From NCBI RefSeq assembly GCF_030272615.1, contig NC_081413.1:561226445-561290444 (forward strand): 64,000 nucleotides of DNA, written 5' to 3'. This document shows, piece by piece, positions 34,850-45,980 of this stretch. The notes under the pieces were generated by a model. That model was not told the origin of the DNA. It saw only the letters and a program-made list of their open reading frames with translations, and searched no databases. Numbering within the stretch: the stretch's first letter is position 1; each line of letters opens with the position of its first letter. The translations under genes and the position numbers were made by a program. Origin of the DNA: Cryptomeria japonica. Taxonomy: Eukaryota > Streptophyta > Pinopsida > Cupressales > Cupressaceae.

Positions 34850-35990
34850 ACCAATTTGCAGTAGCAACTTCAACTTCCTCTTGAGGATCTTGATAATGAG
34901 TAGATGGAGAACAGTAAAATGAAGAATGAATTAATGCAAGATAGGGAATACATCATCTCATTACAAAGAAAGATTTTAGTTGTTCAAGCTAAAAGGAAGG
35001 AAATTTGTGATCAATTGGAAAATCAAAATAGTGATGAGGAATATGCTATGAAGGATCAATGTTAGAAACTCACTTAGGAGAACACTATCTTGAAGAATGA
35101 GATGCATGCCTTAACCATGAAAATGTGCAAGGAGATTGAAGACATAAAGAAGAATTCAAAGAACCTAGCTCAAGCATTGAAGGATAGATCTGATGAATGC
35201 AACAAACTGACACATGAGAATGACATATGGAGACTTGAGTTGATCCAGTCCCAGAAAAATGAACAAGAAATTGAGACACAAATCATAATCATGAGAGATG
35301 ACTTAGTGACTGCAAATGATTAGAAGACAAATTCAAAGCCAACTCTGCCAAACTTGACGAACTATTGAAGAGTCAGAGAGATGCTAATGACAAGAGAGGT
35401 CTTGGTTATGAAGAAGAAGAAAGCTCTAACACTACACAACAAGATCAATCATCCGGCTAGAAGTGTAATCATGCCAATAGTAGGAACTATAAATCACTGG
35501 TAAGACAACCTAATGCTCACAAATTCAATGGTACATACTTTGTTTGCAATAAATATGGTCATATAGAAAGTCAGTGGAGAAATAGGAATAATCAGAACAA
35601 TGCATTAGTCACAGTCTTGGAAATGTAAGATATCATGCATGTAGTAGATTTGGACATATGGCTAACCAATGCAAATCAAAGGAAAATCAAGGGTTTAATA
35701 AAGAAATTCAGAAGAACAATATTGTCTATTATGCATGTAACAAGATTGGACATATTACTAAATATTGCAGGAGTAAGAACCTGCTGATAACTAATGAAAA
35801 ATAAGATGAGAAGGGAAAAGAAAAGGTAGAAGATATCAATAAATAACAAGAGAAAATTTGGGTAAGGATATCAAACACACAACTAATAGAACAACTGGTA
35901 GAGCCATCAAGCCCTGCACCAAAAGTAGGAACAACCAGCAACTAAAGAACTCTGCCTTAGGGGTAGGCAAATCAGTGAAGATCATGAAAA
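34850..35990 (+). pseudogene. SIRE-like gag C-terminal part of element D with three decayed zinc knuckles
   Basis: A Lys/Glu-rich coiled coil (EMHALTMKMCKEIEDIKK, SDECNKLTHENDIWRLELI) leads to a frameshifted stretch recalling the LDELLKSQR...GLGYEEEESS segment of SIRE-type gags. Three knuckle-like motifs follow at about 35535-35580, 35630-35670 and 35725-35770: VCNKYGHIESQW, ACSRFGHMANQC and ACNKIGHITKYC. In each, the first Cys of C-x2-C is Tyr; the first motif has also lost its last Cys. Frames change between blocks, so the gene is dead. Confidence 0.75.
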
Positions 35991-36332
35991 CACCTTGGAT
36001 TAGATCTGTAGTTAGAGAATTCTGACTGTGGATGGGTACTCAGGAGATTTGAGGTATTTACCAAAACCCACTTAGAGACTATGTGATCCACTTAGACTTA
36101 CCGACAACATTTATGATACTAGAAAATTAGGGTTAATGGTGCTAAAAAGGGAAAAGTTAAGTTATTATCTTAACATAGCGATCGAGCATTCAGAAGAGTG
36201 ATTTTCCTAAAAATTCAAGAGTCCAAGGTGATTTGTGCAAGAATCCATTCAAAGGAAATGTCATCATCTAGAAGTATCTTTAGGTATTTATTGTTTATGG
36301 AAACCCTAGTTTCAACAATTCTTTGGTAAATC

Positions 36333-37118
36333 ATGGATTATTCATCCAATATCGATACTCCTATGGTGGTGGAAATAAAGAACCACCCCCATCTTGAACT
36401 CAAGAAGCATCATTTCAAATCCCTTTTAGATGACCCATTGGGAGCATTCTCAAACGTCTTCCATGGCATTCTTCACACCAAAGACATTAGGGCATACATT
36501 CACTGTGACATCGAGGAACTTAGAGGTTATGAGTTATCCCATGTTTTCACTGAGAATGTCATTTCAAACAACTAGCTGAAACCAAAATTTACCTATTTGT
36601 AAAAGAAGGGTTTTACCCAATTTATGGATTTTTTGACTTCCGACGAGGTGGAATGGGTCTGATACATACTCAACCATATTCATGGAGAATTTATCTAGTT
36701 GGATCAGCCCTACAAGATCACTAAGCAGGTAATTAATAATATCACCTGCCTACACAAGATTGGAGGTCTAAGCTCTCCAAAATAGAACTCAACAAACTCA
36801 CTGGCGCCATCTTCGATGGTCATTCGATGAGGGTTGATGATATAAAGGAGATTAATGTTAAATTTGTAGCAATGATAATCAGATACAAAGTTTACTAGTC
36901 AAATCAATTGAACTCTGTCTCTGGTAATAATATTCTTATAGCTCATCAAATGGTGAAGGAAGATACACACTATGATCTTTGCAGTGTGATGTTGAAGGAG
37001 CTTATGACAAACCTTCAAAATATTAAAAAAGAAAAGAAAAATACTTTCCAATATGGGTCTTTTCTTATTTGCTTAGCATTCTACTTTTTGAATACTACTC
37101 CCAATTTTGGTAAGATAC
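36333..37118 (+). pseudogene. Extra ORF of element D, 5' half
   Basis: Begins MDYSSNIDTPMVVEIKNHP and includes GILHTKDIRAYIHCDIEELR and, after a frameshift, FIWLDQPYKITKQVI-type text (with a stop in place of one residue). It ends TTPNFGKI at the element E insertion. I do not recognise a characterised family; it recalls unnamed proteins of plant retrotransposons. Several stops and at least one frameshift are present. Confidence 0.55.
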
Positions 37119-38573
37119 TATAGATGTATAAAAATGACCATATTCCTAAATGAATATTTTATGTTCATTTCTCTATTTAATTAAATCCAATTTAATTAAA
37201 TTATCCACATTCCTAGATTTAATTAAGTAAATTACTCAATTAAATTTACTATACCATTTAATAGGATAAATTCATTTTATTCAATTAAAGCCTCTGTCCA
37301 CTTTTTAATTAAATTCAAATTTAATTAAAATAATTATCCTAAATTAAATAAATCTAATTTATTTAATTGCAACCAAATTGAATTAAATTCAATTAAAACC
37401 TATTTTCCCTCACCCACTTGCAAAATCCCACACCTCCCACTTGCATCCTAACCCTCTTTCTAACCTCTTCTAGATTCTTCTAATCTTAATTAATTAACCC
37501 AAACCCATTCATTATCCCTTTTCCCTAAATTTGAAGAGGTCACTTCTCAAATTTGGACCAAAGTCTTCAAAATGCATTAAAGCCTTTATCCATTCAACAA
37601 ACTAACTTGTTGAATGCCCCCAAATTTGGAAGGACTCTTACAAAGTTATCCCCAAAGTCTTCATAACCATTAATGGTTAACTCAACCCTCTTACATGGTT
37701 AAAGAATTTCCATAAACTCAACCTCCATCTAACCCCAGGGTCTCATCAAGCATTTATTGCTTTGACCATGGTTATCCTTAAACCTTTGCACAAGAGTTTA
37801 TCCTTTGGGTAAAAGCTTTATCCAATGGATAACCTTAACTTAACCTTAACCCTTAACCCTTAGGGTAACCATGAGGTCTTCTCAAGCATTTAATACTTCT
37901 TACACCTCCTCTCAACCAACCTTATGTTGACAATTGTCACCATTTCATTGGTACCAATTACAAACATGGATTCCCAACTTTCAAACTCAACCCTTGATTG
38001 CCTCTTTCAATCCTGACCATCCATTGTACTGTTTTTGTTATAAATAGAGCTCTCATTCCTCCATTTTTCATATCCAAGTCTTTAGCATCACACTTATACT
38101 CAAATCCATTCAAGCGTTCATATTTTATATACTCGTCATTTAGCTTCTCTATAAAATGGGAATTAATCTAAATATGCTAATTTAGAGTATGTTCCTTATC
38201 ATCTAGCTTAAATCATGAACTAATATATTATGCTAGGATAGTTTTGTTTACTAATCTTGTCATCTTATAACTAGTTTATTGCATTTGTAGCATAATGCAT
38301 AGTTTAGGATGCATCTCATGTTAAAATCAACAAAAGCATCCCTCATTCTTGCATTTGTCATCCCTAAACCATTTTGCTCAGTGATCTGAGAGCAAAAACA
38401 TTGGTTTGAGGGACCATGTAAGATAGAGAACCATTGAAGCATCCTTGCGAAGTTGAGCCATACTTAATGACTCTGCAGCTTACACCAAGAAGTCTTGTGC
38501 ATGTGTGAGAAAGGCTACATAGAGCTCAGTTTTTCACATATTGAGTTCTATCGGCCTGCTTTTCCCACATACA
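37119..38573 (+). repeat. LTR 1 of element E (outer left)
   Basis: Starts TATAGATGTATAAAAATGACC (original TG mutated to TA) and ends ...CCACATACA. About 1455 bp and clearly homologous over its full length to the copies at 38734 and 55631. It is followed by TTTCTGG, the first bases of a primer-site context, then directly by 3'-end internal sequence. Confidence 0.9.
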
Positions 38574-38733
38574 TTTCTGGGGCATCACAGCAATTATCAC
38601 CATCATTTATCAAATCTAGGGCACAACATAAAAAATCATAAAAATAAAAACGACATCGATCATAAAATTGCAACGACACATCATTTTCTTTGAAATAACA
38701 TGTGCACACACATCACTTCAAAGAGGGGCAAAA
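38574..38733 (+). other. 160-bp deleted internal region between LTR 1 and LTR 2
   Basis: The left end keeps TTTCTGG from the primer-site context; the rest (from about 38595) matches 55470-55630, the last part of the full internal region, including the purine tract AAAGAGGGGCAAAA. The junction shows GGGGCAT, present in both parents (about 40196 and 55461), so microhomology-mediated loss of nearly the whole internal region is likely. Confidence 0.85.
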
Positions 38734-40178
38734 TGTAGACATATAAAAATGATCATATTCCTAAATGAATATTTTATGTTCATTTCTCTATTTAATTAAA
38801 TCCAATTTAATTAAATTATCCACATTCCTCTATTTAATTAAGTAAATTACTCAATTAAATTCACTATACCATTTAATAGGATAAATTCATTTTATTCAAT
38901 TAAAGCCTCTGTCCACTTTTTAATTAAATTCAAATTTAATTAAAATTTATCCTAAATTAAATAAATCTAATTTATTTAATTGCAACCAAATTGAATTAAA
39001 TTCAATTAAAACCTATTTTCCCTCACCCACTTACAAAATCCTACACCTCCCACTTGCATCCTAACCCTCTTTCTAACCTCTTCTAGATTCTTCTAATCCT
39101 AATTAATTAACCCAAACCCATCCATTATCCCTTTTCCCTAAATTTGAGGAGGTCACTTCTCAAATTTGGAGCAAAGTCTTCAAAATACATTAAAGCCTTT
39201 ATCCATTCAACAAGCTAACATGTTGAATGCCCCCAAATTTGGAAGGACTCTTACAAAGTTATCCCCAAAGTCTTCATAACCATTAATGGTTAACTCAACC
39301 CTCTTACATGGTTAAAGAATTTCCATAAACTCAACCTCCATCTAACCCAAAGGTCTCATCAAGCATTTATTACTTTGACCATGGTTATCCTTAAACCTTT
39401 GCACAAAAGTTTATCCTTTGGGTAAAAGCTTTATCCAATGGATAACCTTAACTTAACCTTAACCCTTAGGGTAACCATGAGGTCTTCTCAAGCATTTAAT
39501 GCTTCTTACACCTCCTCTGAACCAGCCTTATGTTGACAATTGTCACCATTTCATTGGTGCCAATTACAAACATGGATTCCCAACTTTCAAACTCAACCCT
39601 TGATTGCCTCTTTCAATCCTAACCATCCATTGTCTTGTTTTTGCTATAAATAGAGCTCTCATTCCTCCATTTTTCATATCCAAGTCTTTAACATCACACT
39701 TATACTCAAATCCATTTAAGCTTTCATATTTTATATGCTCATCATTTAGCTTCTCTTTAAAATAGGAATTAATGTAAATATGCTAATTTAGAGTATGTTC
39801 CTTATCATCTAGCTTAAATCATGAACTAATATAGTATGCTAGGATAATATTGTTTACTAATCTTGTCATCTTATAACTATTTTATTGCATTTGTAGCATC
39901 ATGCATAGCTTAGGATGCATCTCATATTAAATCAACAAAAGTATCCCTCGTTCTTGCATTTGCCATCCTTAAACCATTTTGCTCAGTGATTTGAGAGCAA
40001 AAACATTGGTTTGAGAGACTGTGTAAGATAGAGAACCATGGTACCATCCTTGGGAAGCTGAGCCATACTTCATGAATCCGTAGCTTGCACCAAGAAGTCC
40101 TGTGGGTGTGTAAGCAAGGCTCCATAGAGCTTAGTTTTTCACATATTGAGTTCTATTGGCCCGCTTTTCTCGCATATA
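38734..40178 (+). repeat. LTR 2 of element E (5' LTR of the full copy)
   Basis: Starts TGTAGACATATAAAAATG and ends CGCATATA, four bases before the primer site. About 1445 bp. Near its start it is packed with TTTAATTAAA palindromes. A TATA box is at 39645-39653. Confidence 0.93.
39645..39653 (+). promoter_or_regulatory. LTR promoter TATA box (also at 38039-38047 and 56551-56559)
   Basis: TATAAATAG followed by AGCTCTCATTCCTCC is conserved in all three LTRs, about 910 bp into each. Transcription of the element would be expected to start about 30 bp downstream; no start site can be seen directly. Confidence 0.7.
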
Positions 40179-40182
40179 TTTC

Positions 40183-40201
40183 TGGCGCCCACCATGGGGC
40201 A
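40183..40201 (+). other. Primer-binding site of element E (tRNA-Lys type)
   Basis: TGGCGCCCACCATGGGGCA begins four bases after the LTR. It fits the complement of plant tRNA-Lys (CCCCACGGTGGGCGCCA end) with one mismatch. Confidence 0.85.
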
Positions 40202-40287
40202 TTACCCCATATATCAAATCAGTTTTGAAATATAACCACTTTTGTAAGTCCACGAAAAACAAGAATCAGCATGTGGGAATCATTCCC

Positions 40288-40542
40288 TAGTGCATCTGGT
40301 CAACAACCTAGAGCATCCAGTTCACTGTTCAGTGCATTGGGTCCATCATCTAGGGCGTCAAGTCTATTTATTAGCACATTATAATACTAAACTTTTCTTG
40401 TAGGTCTCAGTGCAGGAGAAAAATAGAGCAGCGCTTCCAAAACACAGAGTAGTGCATCCCGAAAAATAGTGTAGCACGTCACCATTTTCTTTTAGTGCAT
40501 CACAGATATTTTGTAGTGCATATAGTTTGTTCTGTAGCACAT
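40288..40542 (+). repeat. 21-nt phased octamer array, leader cluster 1
   Basis: TAGYRCAT or close variants start at 40288, 40309, 40330, 40351, 40372, then 40408, 40429, 40450, 40472, 40493, 40514 and 40535. Spacing is 21 nt except one 36 and one 22. Six are exact TAG[CT][AG]CAT. Several 13-nt interspaces also look related (CTGGTCAACAACC, CCAGTTCACTGTT, TGGGTCCATCATC). Confidence 0.88.
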
Positions 40543-40779
40543 CGAAAATAGACAAAAATCAAAATTGTAAAATCTATAACCGAGAGTAAAAAGGTAGACT
40601 TGTTGAAGTCCACCAACCATCTAACATTTTCCACTTGTTTTCTTGTAGGATTCTAACAAATTTGTTGTAGATAGGAGCTTAAATTTAAAAATATTAAGAT
40701 AGTTAGGATTTTCACTAACTTGGTTAAGTTAGTTTAAAATTTTGAACTTTTTTTATTCTTAAAATTGAACTCACTTATT

Positions 40780-40935
40780 TCCTTTGGGCTATAAAAAGAA
40801 CCACAAGTCAGAACATCTCTTGCTTTCATAGGAGGAAACCTATTTTTGGGCTTTAAAAAGAACCATACAAACCTTCCTTTTTTGCAAAAATAGCTATAAA
40901 AAGAACCTCACCATCATTTGGTGTATAAAAGGATT
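40780..40935 (+). repeat. Repeated CTATAAAAAGAACC motifs in the leader
   Basis: GGCTATAAAAAGAACC (about 40788), GGCTTTAAAAAGAACC (40850), AGCTATAAAAAGAACC (40892) and a weaker TGTATAAAAGGATTC (40922) repeat every 30-60 bp. Each carries a TATA-like core. Function unknown. Confidence 0.6.
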
Positions 40936-42060
40936 CATTTTCAAATTTTTTGCAAAGGAAAGAACCTCACCTAAAAATTTTGTTGCAATCAAAGAGGGAA
41001 GTTATTCCCCTTTTGTTTACTGATTTTTCTTTTGTTTACCAAATCGAACCTTTTGCTTTGTTGACTCGATTATTTCCTTAGATTAAATAATCATTGATTT
41101 GGGAAAATAAAATTAACACCATGCTTTTTTGAGAAACATTTCTCATAGAAGTTAACAAAACATTTATCTTGAAAGACTCAAAAGAAAAATTGTTTGCCTT
41201 GTCTCGAAAGTTAAAGGAATATGCTCTCCCCTTAACTGGGTGATCAAAATTCCAGACCACTCTTGAAAACTTTCTTTACTTCAAGCAAATAAATCCTTTA
41301 GCAGGCCTGCTTTCCCGAGGAGATGGAATCAACTCTTAAAGCCATTTATGGCTAGTGTGAAGGGAATGACCTAAGTGGTAAATGACTTTGACATCAAGTG
41401 TTCCAACCCACTATAATCAAAAGTGAAAAGTGACGAAAGTCCTTTTCAATGGTTGTGCGCAGCGATTAGCCTTACCCCAATATCCTTGAGATACGTAAAG
41501 CCTTTGTTCTAAAGATTGGGAAGCCTCCTAAGAGATTTTATCACTGACAGCCGAATAGGAAGCCTAATTACAAACCTTAGAAATAGAAACCTTGAATCGA
41601 GTTAGTAACTGGACATTTATAACATCATAGTGCAAGGGTGGGGAAGAATCTGACCCCAAGATCACTCACTATATATTTCCCAAGATAACTACTCAATTGT
41701 GAAGCAATTCACTTTGAGCTAATTGCTGGCAAAAGGAAAAAAAATGGGCGCCCTCTAGAGGGTGACACGACTATTTGAGCTGACGGAGTATCAAGACTAG
41801 TGGGCTATGATGTTATTTATGACCTTTGAATAAAGAGTCTTTCTGAAGTGTATTATTTGTATCCAAACCTATTAAAACATTGAGGAGTTGAACACATCCT
41901 CGTAGAACATACACTTTTTGTTAGATTAGGCAAATATGGTTGTCTTTTTTATGCTATGCTTGCATTTACTACTTCAGAAAATCATCCATCAAGACTGAAA
42001 AACTCACAATCAAATCCAAAAATTACAAAGAAACCAACCAAAAGAAAATTCAAGGCAATT

Positions 42061-42414
42061 TAGCGTATGGGAATAAATTCTTAGCACATAGGGTACTTCT
42101 GTTAGCGCATCCAAACATCAAGTTAGCATGTCTGGTCAGAACAGTAGCATTTTATCCAAAATTCCAAAACAATGTTAAACAATTAGCGCATCAGGAAAAT
42201 AGCCTAGTGCATAGAAGTCAAACTTTAGTGCATAGGGTTTAACAGTTAGCACGTCGCAGACCCATACTAGCGCATAGCTTTTCAAAATAGGCAGAAAACA
42301 AAATTTTAACAGTCAAAACTTTAGTGCATGGCTGGGGGCAACCTAGCATGTGTGGTCATTCTTTTAGCGCATCAAGTAACTTTAATAGCACATCTTGTCT
42401 TTGTTTTAGCATGT
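42061..42414 (+). repeat. 21-nt phased octamer array, leader cluster 2
   Basis: Octamer starts at 42061, 42082, 42103, 42124, 42145; 42184, 42205, 42226, 42247, 42268; 42322, 42344, 42365, 42386 and 42407. Within each of the three runs the step is 21 nt (one 22). Nine are exact TAG[CT][AG]CAT; variants fit CpG decay of TAGCGCAT. Confidence 0.9.
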
Positions 42415-43268
42415 GACCAAAAACAAAAAGACAGGGGCAAAACAGTGAGGAATTTTGAAAATTTAGAAAACATCTTCAGAAGCCTCTTTTCATCAGCATC
42501 ATTTTTCATCAAAGTAGAGTAGTGAAAACAAAGCTTTAAAACCATTTTCTTGAGCAAAGTTTGTGTTAAAACAAATGTTGTAAAAATTTGAAACTGATCA
42601 TATGGTAAAACATATCTATCCTATCAAAATCTGGAAACCTCATCACAAGTATCAAAAGGATCCTTTATCATCTCACGGATTTCATCTCAAAAAAACTTGT
42701 TTAAAAACTTCAGGTTGTCAAATCAAGTTTCCATATCGGGAGACTTTTATCCACATCATTTGACAGGCTTTGTCATGAAGGGGCATCTAAACCTTCACTT
42801 TGATAGAGTAAAACTTGAATTTTCAAAACAAGATCAACTAAATCCAAAACAAATCAAAGGAAACCATTGATCACTTATGCATGACTAATCCCCATATTCT
42901 AAGAAGAAATAATCTTTATCGTAACATCACATTGAAGAAACAACAACCTAGTTTTTCCAAATTTATCAAGAGAAACAAGTTTTTATACATCAATCGTCAA
43001 CTCTTCAAATCTTATCGAGTATTCCTTCATCACGTCAAATGCTATATCCAAAACAAATCCAACGAATTTGACAAAGAGCCTTTAAAGACTAGGGCATATT
43101 GTCAAAAATCCACTTTTAATCAAATCATAAACCATGTAGGAAGGATAAATCCGACATTCTTGCCCAATGAGTGTATCACTTACAACACACCCTGACCTGA
43201 ACCACCAACCCCTGAGCAACATATCGAAGAGGATTTTGTCCCCTTTGTCACTAAAATTTTCTACTAAA

Positions 43269-45500
43269 ATGCTTATTACTCGCTCTCAACAAAACCAACA
43301 AAGCGAGGCACAAGCAGAGTCCAGTATGAATCGAAGATTGTCAAATCCTTTTGAAGGTCCACCCCTAGAGGATACTAAAATTTCTGAAGAGATTCTTCAG
43401 GAATGTTAGGAAAGCACTTCATTCCAAAAACTCATAGAAAGGCTCATGGAAAATGACAAAGAAAAATATTTGCTCATGCTCACAAGTAAAGGAGTAAAAC
43501 TCCCTGAAAACCTTGACACAGATGTGTTTAGAACGCGACCTCAACATTATGAATATCAAGAACGACAACGGGAAAGGGAAGCACGTGACCCTGAACAAGA
43601 TATCCCTGATCAAAACATACCAGAACAACATACACCAAGACAAAACATCCCAAATCAAAACATACCGGAGTAGCATACACCAAGACAATAAATTCCCGAG
43701 CAAAACATACCGTTCCATACACCGTTTCAACCTAGGATCAATACAAGGGAAGAACCTTTCCCTCAGCAAAATAATGCACCTTTGGTTTCCCTTACTCAAC
43801 AAATGCAAATGTAACAAAGACAAATGCAAGACATGCAACAAGGGACAATAGTGCGGTACTCATTAAACGAAATCTGTCCTTATCCTTTTGACAGAAGATT
43901 GCACATGATCCCTTTTCCTCCAAACTTAGACGTGCCTAAATTTGACAAATACGGTGGAAAAAGTGATCCCCATGATCATGTCAAAGAATTTTGTAACATG
44001 AGTCTTGAGTTTGCTCATGATGACACCTATCTGATGAGGTTATTCCCAAGAAGCTTGGGAGGGCAAACAATGGAATGGTTATCCAAAATTACGCCGCTTG
44101 TCAGATTGTTTGATGAATTGGTCAGCAAGTTCATAACACAATATTCCTATAACATTCAACATGTTATAACCATGCTAGATGTCTGCAACACCAAACAAAA
44201 TAACAATGAAACATTCATGATATTCCTTCAACGCTGGTGACGTATGGTATCACGATATCCTCGAGATATTCCCGAAAAGGAGAAAATGGAAATCTTCATC
44301 GACAACTAGAATGGTGAGATGAGTTACAGGCTCAAACTCCAATGCATACTGTCTTTCGCTAAATTGATTGAAAATGGCATTCAAGTAGAGGAAGCATGTG
44401 TCAAAAAGGGAACGCTCAAATTCTTCAAAGAAGGAACAAATTCATCAAACTACAATAACCAAAACAACAACAACTTGGACAAGTCTCGATTCCAAAATCA
44501 AAACAAAAATGAAGGAAACAATGAATCACAAGATCCAAAATCTAAACAACCAGTGCTCGCATTATCCAGAAATCCTCAGGCTACGAAAAATCCTAAAGGT
44601 GCTAATCCAAATGCTAACACATATGCACCAAACACCAATCAAGGTCAACCCAATGCAAACAACACCAATGATACTAAAAAAAAAACCATGAATCAAGGAC
44701 CTAATAACAATTCACACAACAACACTAACAATTTTCAGAAGCATGTCTTCACACCACTCGGGCAATCACTAGAGTCAGCATTTAGAGAGCTTTTGGAAAA
44801 CAAGATTCTCTCTTTGCCTGCAATCAGTAACTATGAACCCCAAATCAAACCACCTTGGTGGAATGATTCACACTATTGTGATTTTCATCATAACAAGGGT
44901 CATCGAATGAACAATTGCATGAGATTGAAAAACATTGTTCAAGACATGATTGATCGAGGTGACTTAACGGTAGATGGTCTCAAAAAAAATGGTGACCATG
45001 GAGCCTTTAAAAATCATCTACCAAATTACAACAAAGATGGAGCTTCAACCTCAAATGATACATGTGGAGCTCATATCAACCACATCTACAATAACACCAT
45101 CAATCACATATCAGCTGAAGACCATCAGGTAAATGTCATCACCATCTGAGACCAGCATAATCATGAATCTGTCAATGTAACAACCTGAACTTAGAAATAT
45201 GTCTTGAAAGGACATACCGCACCTACAACCACTACACCAAAAATCCAATATGATTTGGTCAGCCAACTACACAAAACTCCAGCTCAGATATCTATACTAG
45301 AATTGCTGAAACTGTCGCCCAAACACAAAAACATATTGGAACAAGCGCTCTTGGAAACAAATGTACCTCAAGATCTGGATGTAGACAAATTTCAAGCTAT
45401 GGTCACCCATATGACAGGGCCTCATAATCTCACCTTCTCAGAGCATGATAATACTTCCTTGAGTCATCCACATAACACTCCTCTCTATATTGAAGTCATC
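43269..45500 (+). pseudogene. gag of element E
   Basis: Starts MLITRSQQNQQSEAQAE at 43269. An N-terminal helical region is followed by a Pro/Gln/Asn repeat (IPDQNIPEQHTPRQNIPNQ). The retrotransposon gag core lies at about 43860-44240: FDKYGGKSDPHDHVKEF, YLMRLFPRSLGGQTMEWL, FLQRW. A very Asn/Gln-rich linker (44440-44740) precedes the Tat-type finger YCDFHHNKGHRMNNCMRLK at about 44875. Stops lie at 43407, 44238, 44308 and 45148, among other positions; the one after FLQRW is CGA to TGA by position. The element A counterpart is similar along its length. Confidence 0.9.
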
Positions 45501-45980
45501 GTTTATAAACACCAAGTAAAAAGAGTCTTAATAGATTGAGGAGTTGGACTTAATATATGTACTTTAAAGCTTATATGTGCATTAGGCTTCTCAGAGGAGT
45601 CTATTGATCCCCATAAAAAGATTACCATAAAAGCCTATGATGATGAGGAAAGGTTATCTAAAGGAACTGTGATGTTACCCATTCAAGTTGGCCCAGTGCA
45701 AAAAGATACCATGTGTCAGGTCTTAGATATAGACCTCACCTACAATATTTTATTAGGTCGACCTTGGACACATGAAATGCAAGCAATGCCTTCTACATAT
45801 CACCAGTGTGTCAAATTTCCTTATAATGGACAAGAGGTCTCTATATCTACTGATCACAATCCATTTCAACATTGTAATGCAATGGGGGTAGCCCAGGACA
45901 GTTTGGTTCCTCATAATAGGGAAAAGAAGAGATCCTCAACATCAGATCTACAAAAGGGAAAGCCCGAATCATTATCTTGA
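45500..45980 (+). pseudogene. Aspartic protease of element E (active site interrupted)
   Basis: KRVLID is followed directly by a TGA at about 45538-45540 and then GVGLNICTLKL; the stop replaces the residue after the catalytic Asp. Downstream, ITIKAYDDEERLSKGTV, DIDLTYNILLGRPWTHEM and PSTYHQCVKFPYNGQEV are typical of Tat proteases. In element A the same motif is intact as IDGGAG. Confidence 0.88.

Larger units (their letters stand above)
40202..43268 (+). other. 3.1-kb leader of element E
   Basis: No supported ORF. It contains octamer clusters at 40288-40542 and 42061-42414 and repeated TATA-like strings at 40780-40935. The intervening text is ordinary AT-rich DNA. Small ORFs here, including a Leu/His heptad ORF at 41940-42242, look like by-products of the 21-nt repeat period. 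Confidence 0.75.

Noticed and set aside
41940-42242. 100-codon ORF with LAH heptads
   Set aside because: The heptad comes from the 21-nt octamer step; similar open stretches appear only where the array is regular.
40288-42414. Regularly spaced short repeats, possible CRISPR array
   Set aside because: The repeat is only 8 nt with ~13-nt intervals, it lies inside a retrotransposon leader, and the genome is a plant.
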